Both the position numbers and the translations under genes were made by a program. Below the pieces are notes generated by a model. That model ran no database searches and was not told the DNA's origin. It was given only the letters and a program-made list of their open reading frames with translations. Positions 6,164 to 9,484 of a DNA stretch of 9,484 bases are shown here, one piece after another. Origin of the DNA: an uncultured Planctomycetaceae bacterium (lineage in GTDB: Bacteria; Planctomycetota; Planctomycetia; Planctomycetales; Planctomycetaceae); the NCBI GenBank assembly GCA_903921605.1, contig CAIXQV010000894.1:1-9484 (forward strand). Reading direction: 5' to 3'. The stretch's first letter is position 1. Every line of letters starts with the position of its first letter.

Positions 6164-7384
6164 ATGCCCCTGACTCCTGTTGATAATCTGGAAGCGGAAT
6201 CGGCCGAACGTGAATACGTCTGGACGCTGAACTTCGGTCCTCAACATCCGGCAACGCACACCACGCTGCGACTGGTGTTGACGCTGGATGGCGAACGAGT
6301 CCTCAATGCGGTTCCCTATATCGGATACCTGCACAGCGGCTTCGAGAAACTGGGCGAACATCTGGACTTTAACCAGTATGTGACCATCGTCGACCGCATG
6401 AACTATCTGTCACCGCTGGCCAATGAAATTGCCTGGCACCACGCGGTCGAGAAACTTCTGAACATTGAACTCACCCCGCGCTGCAAGTATCTGAGAACGA
6501 TTCTTGCAGAACTCATGCGGATGCATGACCATCTGCTGAATTTGGGCACAACGGCCCTCGACCTTGGTGGTTTCACCGCGTTCCTGTATTTCTTCCAGCA
6601 GCGCGAACACATCTACGACATCGTCGAGATGGCTTCGGGCCAGCGATTTCATACCAGCTACACTCGAGTTGGCGGCGTCTTGTTCGACGTGAATACGGAC
6701 TGGGTGAATCGAGTTCGTAAGTTCATCAAAGAGTTTCCAAAGGTCTACGACGACGTCGACCGCCTTTTAACCAAGAACCGCATCTTCGTGGATCGAACGA
6801 AGGGCATTGGTTACCTCAGTCCGGAAGATGCAATCAACCTGGGAGCGTGCGGCCCGGTCGCTCGTGCCAGCGGAATTGAGCGAGACTTGCGTCGCGACGA
6901 GCCTTATCTGGCCTATGAAGACCTCGACTTTGACGTCGTCTGTTCCAAGGGCGGTGACTGCTACTCGCGGTATCTCGTCCGTATGCGAGAGTTGCTTGAG
7001 AGCCTGAAAATCATCGAACAGGCCATTGAGAACATCCCATCGGGTCCGGTGAACATCGCGGTTGACAGCGACATGGTGCTGCCGGCTAAGCCGTCCGTGT
7101 ATCGAAGCATCGAAGGACTCATCCAGCACTTCGAGGTGATCATGCCGAACAAGGGCTACGAAGTTCCTCGGGAGCAGGTCTACGCGGCAACGGAATCGCC
7201 TAACGGGGAACTGGGATTCTTTATCGTTGGCAACGCAGAAACTCGTGCCTACCGCGCGAGAACTCGTCCGCCTTCCTTTATGCACTTTTCCATGTTCCCT
7301 CACTTGATCAAAAATCATCAGTTGAGCGATGTGGTGGCGGTGTTGGGTAGTATTAACATTATCGCGGCGGAACTGGATCGCTAA
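6164..7384 (+). CDS. nuoD: NADH-quinone oxidoreductase subunit D
   Basis: A 406-residue subunit (49-kDa homologue, related to the hydrogenase large subunit) that with NuoB forms the quinone-reduction pocket. Landmarks: FGPQHPATHTTLRLVL near the N-terminus, containing the conserved HPATH loop at the quinone site; YIGYLHSGFEKLGEH; DRMNYLSPLANE; TYTR-type segment HTSYTRVGG; a RRDEPYLAYEDLDFDV segment; GDCYSRYLVRM; and the C-terminal DVVAVLGSINIIAAELDR ending typical of the family. The start is uncertain in one respect. ATG 6164 gives a normal protein but no ribosome site is visible. An in-frame GTG at 6089 would add 25 residues with a hydrophobic stretch not usual in NuoD and would overlap the inverted repeat. 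nuoE follows after 17 bases. Confidence 0.95.
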   Translation: MPLTPVDNLEAESAEREYVWTLNFGPQHPATHTTLRLVLTLDGERVLNAVPYIGYLHSGFEKLGEHLDFNQYVTIVDRMNYLSPLANEIAWHHAVEKLLNIELTPRCKYLRTILAELMRMHDHLLNLGTTALDLGGFTAFLYFFQQREHIYDIVEMASGQRFHTSYTRVGGVLFDVNTDWVNRVRKFIKEFPKVYDDVDRLLTKNRIFVDRTKGIGYLSPEDAINLGACGPVARASGIERDLRRDEPYLAYEDLDFDVVCSKGGDCYSRYLVRMRELLESLKIIEQAIENIPSGPVNIAVDSDMVLPAKPSVYRSIEGLIQHFEVIMPNKGYEVPREQVYAATESPNGELGFFIVGNAETRAYRARTRPPSFMHFSMFPHLIKNHQLSDVVAVLGSINIIAAELDR

Positions 7385-7401
7385 ACAGGGGCTGTTGTGA
7401 A

Positions 7402-7875
7402 ATGAGTGTTCTCAGTGAACAACTCCGAGAGCGGATTCGCCAGGAGTTTCCAAAGTATCCAAACAAGCGAGCTGTCGTTCTGCCGGCCCTGCACATGGTG
7501 CACGACGCCATGCGCGCGGTCTCAACGGGAGCGATCGAAGAGATTGCCGAACTGCTTGAACTACATCCCTCTGAAGTTCACGACACCATGTCGTTTTACA
7601 ACTTCTTCAAGGATGAAAAACACTCCCTGGGCAAACACCGGATCTGGGTCTGCCGCAGCATTTCGTGCATGCTTCGAGGTGGTGAAGAAGTTCTGGAGAA
7701 AGTCTGCAACAAGTTCCACGTTCATCCCGGGCAGACATCTGCCGATGGCAAGGTGACGCTGGAATTCGCAGAGTGTCTCGGAGCCTGTGAGGGGGCTCCG
7801 TGCATCCTGGTGGATGATGAATGTCACATGGATATGAATGCAGAATCCGTAGCTGCGTTGATTGAAAAATTGTAA
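7402..7875 (+). CDS. nuoE: NADH-quinone oxidoreductase subunit E
   Basis: A 157-residue subunit (24-kDa homologue) with a thioredoxin-like fold that carries the [2Fe-2S] cluster N1a in the NADH-oxidising module. The four ligands are visible as Cys84-x4-Cys89 (WVCRSISCM) and Cys125-x3-Cys129 (ECLGACEGAPC), matching the family spacing. The N-terminal helical part contains LPALHMVHDA and the SEVHDTMSFYNFF segment (57-69) typical of NuoE. ATG 7402 has AGGGG at 7387-7391, ten bases upstream, and lies 17 bases after nuoD. nuoF follows after 29 bases. Its partner is NuoF, next downstream. Confidence 0.96.
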   Translation: MSVLSEQLRERIRQEFPKYPNKRAVVLPALHMVHDAMRAVSTGAIEEIAELLELHPSEVHDTMSFYNFFKDEKHSLGKHRIWVCRSISCMLRGGEEVLEKVCNKFHVHPGQTSADGKVTLEFAECLGACEGAPCILVDDECHMDMNAESVAALIEKL

Positions 7876-7893
7876 TCAGCGGCAATTCAGATC

Positions 7894-7898
7894 AGAGG
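7894..7898 (+). promoter_or_regulatory. nuoF: ribosome binding site for the nuoF GTG start
   Basis: AGAGG six bases before GTG 7905 supports the GTG start, giving MAKFEPVLFA as the N-terminus. No in-frame ATG exists before the residue-24 methionine, which would remove conserved N-terminal sequence. Confidence 0.65.
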
Positions 7899-7904
7899 TC
7901 GGTT

Positions 7905-9239
7905 GTGGCGAAGTTCGAACCAGTACTTTTTGCTCGAATCAACAAGCCGGACAGTACGTCGCTGAAGACATACATGGCCGACGGTGGCTACGCGCGGATC
8001 AAAGAGATCCTGAGCATGGCTCCCGTCGACGTGATTAACGTCGTCAAAGATGCCGGCCTGCGTGGTCGAGGTGGCGCGGGGTTCCCGTGCGGTCTGAAAT
8101 GGACCTTCCTGCCCAAGGATCATCCAGGCCCGATTTATCTGTGTATCAACGCTGATGAAAGCGAACCGGGAACTTTCAATAATCGGATCCTGATGGAGAA
8201 GGATCCGCATCAGCTGATCGAAGGCATCATGATTGCCTGCCATGCGATCAAATCCAACAACGCCTATCTCTACCTTCGTTACGAGTACGGCCGCAGCTAT
8301 CGAACTCTGGATGCCGCGATTAAAGAATGTTACGCAGCAGGTTTGCTGGGCAAGAACATCAAGGGCACGGGTTTCAATCTGGATATCGTGCTGCATCGTG
8401 GTGCGGGTGCTTACATCTGCGGCGAAGAAACAGGGCTGATCGAAAGCCTGGAAGGCAAGCGAGCATGGCCTCGTATTAAGCCTCCATTTCCGGCGATCGA
8501 AGGTCTCTTCCGCAAGCCCACAATTGTCAACAATGTCGAAACATTGTGCTGCGTGACACAAATTCTGTATCGCGGCAAAGAGTGGTTTCAGTCGATCGGC
8601 GTTCCGCCCGATCCAAACAACCCTCGCGACCCCGGCAGCTATGGACCAAAGCTCTATTGTGTCAGCGGTCATGTCAACAAGCCCTGCTGCGTGGAACTGC
8701 CACTTGGTGTCACGGCTCGCGAATTGATCGAAGAGCATGCTGGTGGTGTTTGGAAAGGTCGAAAAGCCAAGGCTGTCGTTCCAGGCGGAATCAGCATGGG
8801 CTTCCTCTCGGACAAAGAGTTCGACACGAAACTTGATTTTGCGGGTCCGGGTAAAGTTGGCTGCCTCGGGCTGGGTACTGCTGCGGTCGTTGTCATTGAC
8901 GATCAGACCAGCATGGTGGATGTCTTGTTCAATTGCTGCCGTTTTATGTCTCATGAATCCTGTGGTCAGTGTACGCCATGCCGAGAAGGCACCGCGTGGA
9001 TGACAAAGATTCTGACTCGTATCCGAGCTGGTCAGGGACGTCTTGAGGATCTGGATCTGCTGATGGAAGTTGCCGGATCAATGGGAATTATTCCTGGGAC
9101 CACAATTTGTGGTTTGTCGGATGGTGCTGCATGGCCGGTGAAGAATGCAATCAGCAAGTTCCGTGGTGACTTCGAAGAATATATCAACAGCAAACGAGCC
9201 ACGGTGACGTCGGCTCAGAAGCTAATGGAAGCACATTAG
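7905..9239 (+). CDS. nuoF: NADH-quinone oxidoreductase subunit F, NADH/FMN-binding
   Basis: A 444-residue subunit (51-kDa homologue) where NADH is oxidised; it holds FMN and the [4Fe-4S] cluster N3. GLRGRGGAGFPCGLKW at 51-66 is the glycine-rich nucleotide-binding signature. NADESEPGTF at 82-91 and GAGAYICGEETGLIESLEGK at 166-185 are the conserved FMN/NADH-site segments. The N3 ligands are Cys353, Cys356 and Cys359 in ESCGQCTPCREG plus Cys402 in TTICGLSDGA. Length is typical for the family. The start is GTG with a good ribosome site. An open frame of 355 codons on the opposite strand overlaps it but is a shadow. After the stop come 159 bases with a hairpin and an AT-rich repeat before nuoG. 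Confidence 0.97.
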   Translation: MAKFEPVLFARINKPDSTSLKTYMADGGYARIKEILSMAPVDVINVVKDAGLRGRGGAGFPCGLKWTFLPKDHPGPIYLCINADESEPGTFNNRILMEKDPHQLIEGIMIACHAIKSNNAYLYLRYEYGRSYRTLDAAIKECYAAGLLGKNIKGTGFNLDIVLHRGAGAYICGEETGLIESLEGKRAWPRIKPPFPAIEGLFRKPTIVNNVETLCCVTQILYRGKEWFQSIGVPPDPNNPRDPGSYGPKLYCVSGHVNKPCCVELPLGVTARELIEEHAGGVWKGRKAKAVVPGGISMGFLSDKEFDTKLDFAGPGKVGCLGLGTAAVVVIDDQTSMVDVLFNCCRFMSHESCGQCTPCREGTAWMTKILTRIRAGQGRLEDLDLLMEVAGSMGIIPGTTICGLSDGAAWPVKNAISKFRGDFEEYINSKRATVTSAQKLMEAH

Positions 9240-9275
9240 TCAACGAGTTTGGAAAATCGGCGTCCGGAATCGAAA

Positions 9276-9297
9276 GCCCGCCAGAATTTGGCGGGGC
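9276..9297 (+). terminator. GC-rich hairpin downstream of nuoF
   Basis: CCCGCCA at 9277-9283 pairs with TGGCGGG at 9289-9295 around a 5-base loop, 37 bases after the nuoF stop. A short TTTT run occurs only about 10 bases later, so this is an imperfect terminator at best; since nuoG continues the operon, attenuation or mRNA processing is more likely than full termination. Confidence 0.4.
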
Positions 9298-9342
9298 AGC
9301 AGAGTTTTGGTTCCTGACACCTTTTCCTGATACTTTGTGGGT

Positions 9343-9384
9343 AATTTGAGATTTCAAATTTGAGATCTGAAATTTGAAATTCAG
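9343..9384 (+). repeat. three-unit 14-base AT-rich tandem repeat, also self-complementary
   Basis: Units at 9343, 9357 and 9371 read AATTTGAGATTTCA, AATTTGAGATCTGA and AATTTGAAATTCAG; the first two match at 12 of 14 bases and the first and third at 10 of 14. The same DNA contains a perfect 11-base inverted repeat, ATTTCAAATTT at 9351-9361 with AAATTTGAAAT at 9370-9380, around an 8-base loop. It ends 4 bases before the nuoG ribosome site. Confidence 0.75.
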
Positions 9385-9398
9385 AACCAGGGATCGTC

Positions 9399-9484
9399 AT
9401 GGCAACGGTGACAGTAAACGGTAAAGAAGTTGAGATCGGCGCGAGTGAGCGGCTGAACTGTATTCAGGCAGCCTCAAAGGTCGG
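9399..9484 (+). CDS. nuoG: NADH-quinone oxidoreductase subunit G, N-terminus only
   Basis: Only 28 full codons are in the window; the frame is open to the end. They read MATVTVNGKEVEIGA and then SERLNCIQAASKVG, the start of the ferredoxin-like [2Fe-2S] domain of NuoG, where a short beta hairpin with a VNGKEVE-type turn precedes a helix with IQAA. The cysteine ligands of cluster N1b would lie just beyond the edge. ATG 9399 has AGGGA at 9389-9393, five bases upstream. Its place directly after nuoF is the canonical operon order and is the main support for the name, since the visible part is short. Confidence 0.85.
   Translation, partial: MATVTVNGKEVEIGASERLNCIQAASKV

Noticed and set aside
6767..7318. 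A 183-codon minus-strand open frame inside nuoD.
   Set aside because: It is a shadow of the conserved nuoD frame with no family-like features.
7887..8954. A 355-codon open frame on the minus strand overlapping nuoF.
   Set aside because: nuoF is unmistakable, and the antisense product has no recognisable motif; long antisense frames are expected opposite biased coding sequence.
4561..9484. Possibility that the complex is a group 4 hydrogenase or formate hydrogenlyase rather than complex I.
   Set aside because: NuoE and NuoF NADH-module subunits are present and NuoD lacks visible paired hydrogenase CxxC nickel ligands; order matches nuoA-G.

Overview
The window looks like part of a planctomycete-type (or related PVC-group) bacterial chromosome with moderate GC. 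The inference rests on the style of the NuoB and NuoD proteins, on the mix of ATG and GTG starts with purine-rich ribosome sites, and on the neighbouring cluster of FkbM methyltransferases and diverse glycosyltransferases. The species cannot be named from sequence alone. All recognised genes are on the + strand.

Positions 1-4226 hold a surface-glycan module of five genes: a 5'-truncated FkbM-family methyltransferase, a GT2-like glycosyltransferase with an LDDD motif, a family 25 (LPS-type) glycosyltransferase, a family 11 alpha-1,2-fucosyltransferase-like enzyme, and a second, distinct FkbM-family methyltransferase. The first four are closely spaced (1, 29 and 55 bases). The last follows a gap of about 127 bases. 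Together they fit assembly of a fucosylated, probably O-methylated, cell-surface glycan. Donor sugars and products are inferred, not shown.

Positions 4227-4560 form a gene-poor boundary with a GC-rich palindrome and one weak 57-codon ORF. I see no convincing promoter there, although the nuo promoter is expected in or near this stretch.

From 4561 to the window end lies the first half of a respiratory complex I operon in canonical order: nuoA, nuoB, nuoC, nuoD, nuoE, nuoF and the first 28 codons of nuoG. NuoA is the only membrane subunit present. NuoB, C and D form the quinone-proximal connecting module. NuoE, F and G form the NADH-oxidising module. nuoA/B and nuoB/C overlap by 10 and 8 bases. 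The two larger gaps, C-D (124 bases) and F-G (159 bases), both carry structured repeat DNA: an inverted repeat with 12 of 13 arm positions matching in the first, and a GC hairpin plus a three-unit 14-base AT-rich tandem repeat, itself self-complementary, in the second.

I see no defence system, mobile element, CRISPR array, tRNA or rRNA. The coding content is ordinary. The most interesting parts are the two structured intergenic elements inside the nuo operon and the two-methyltransferase, three-glycosyltransferase glycan cluster.
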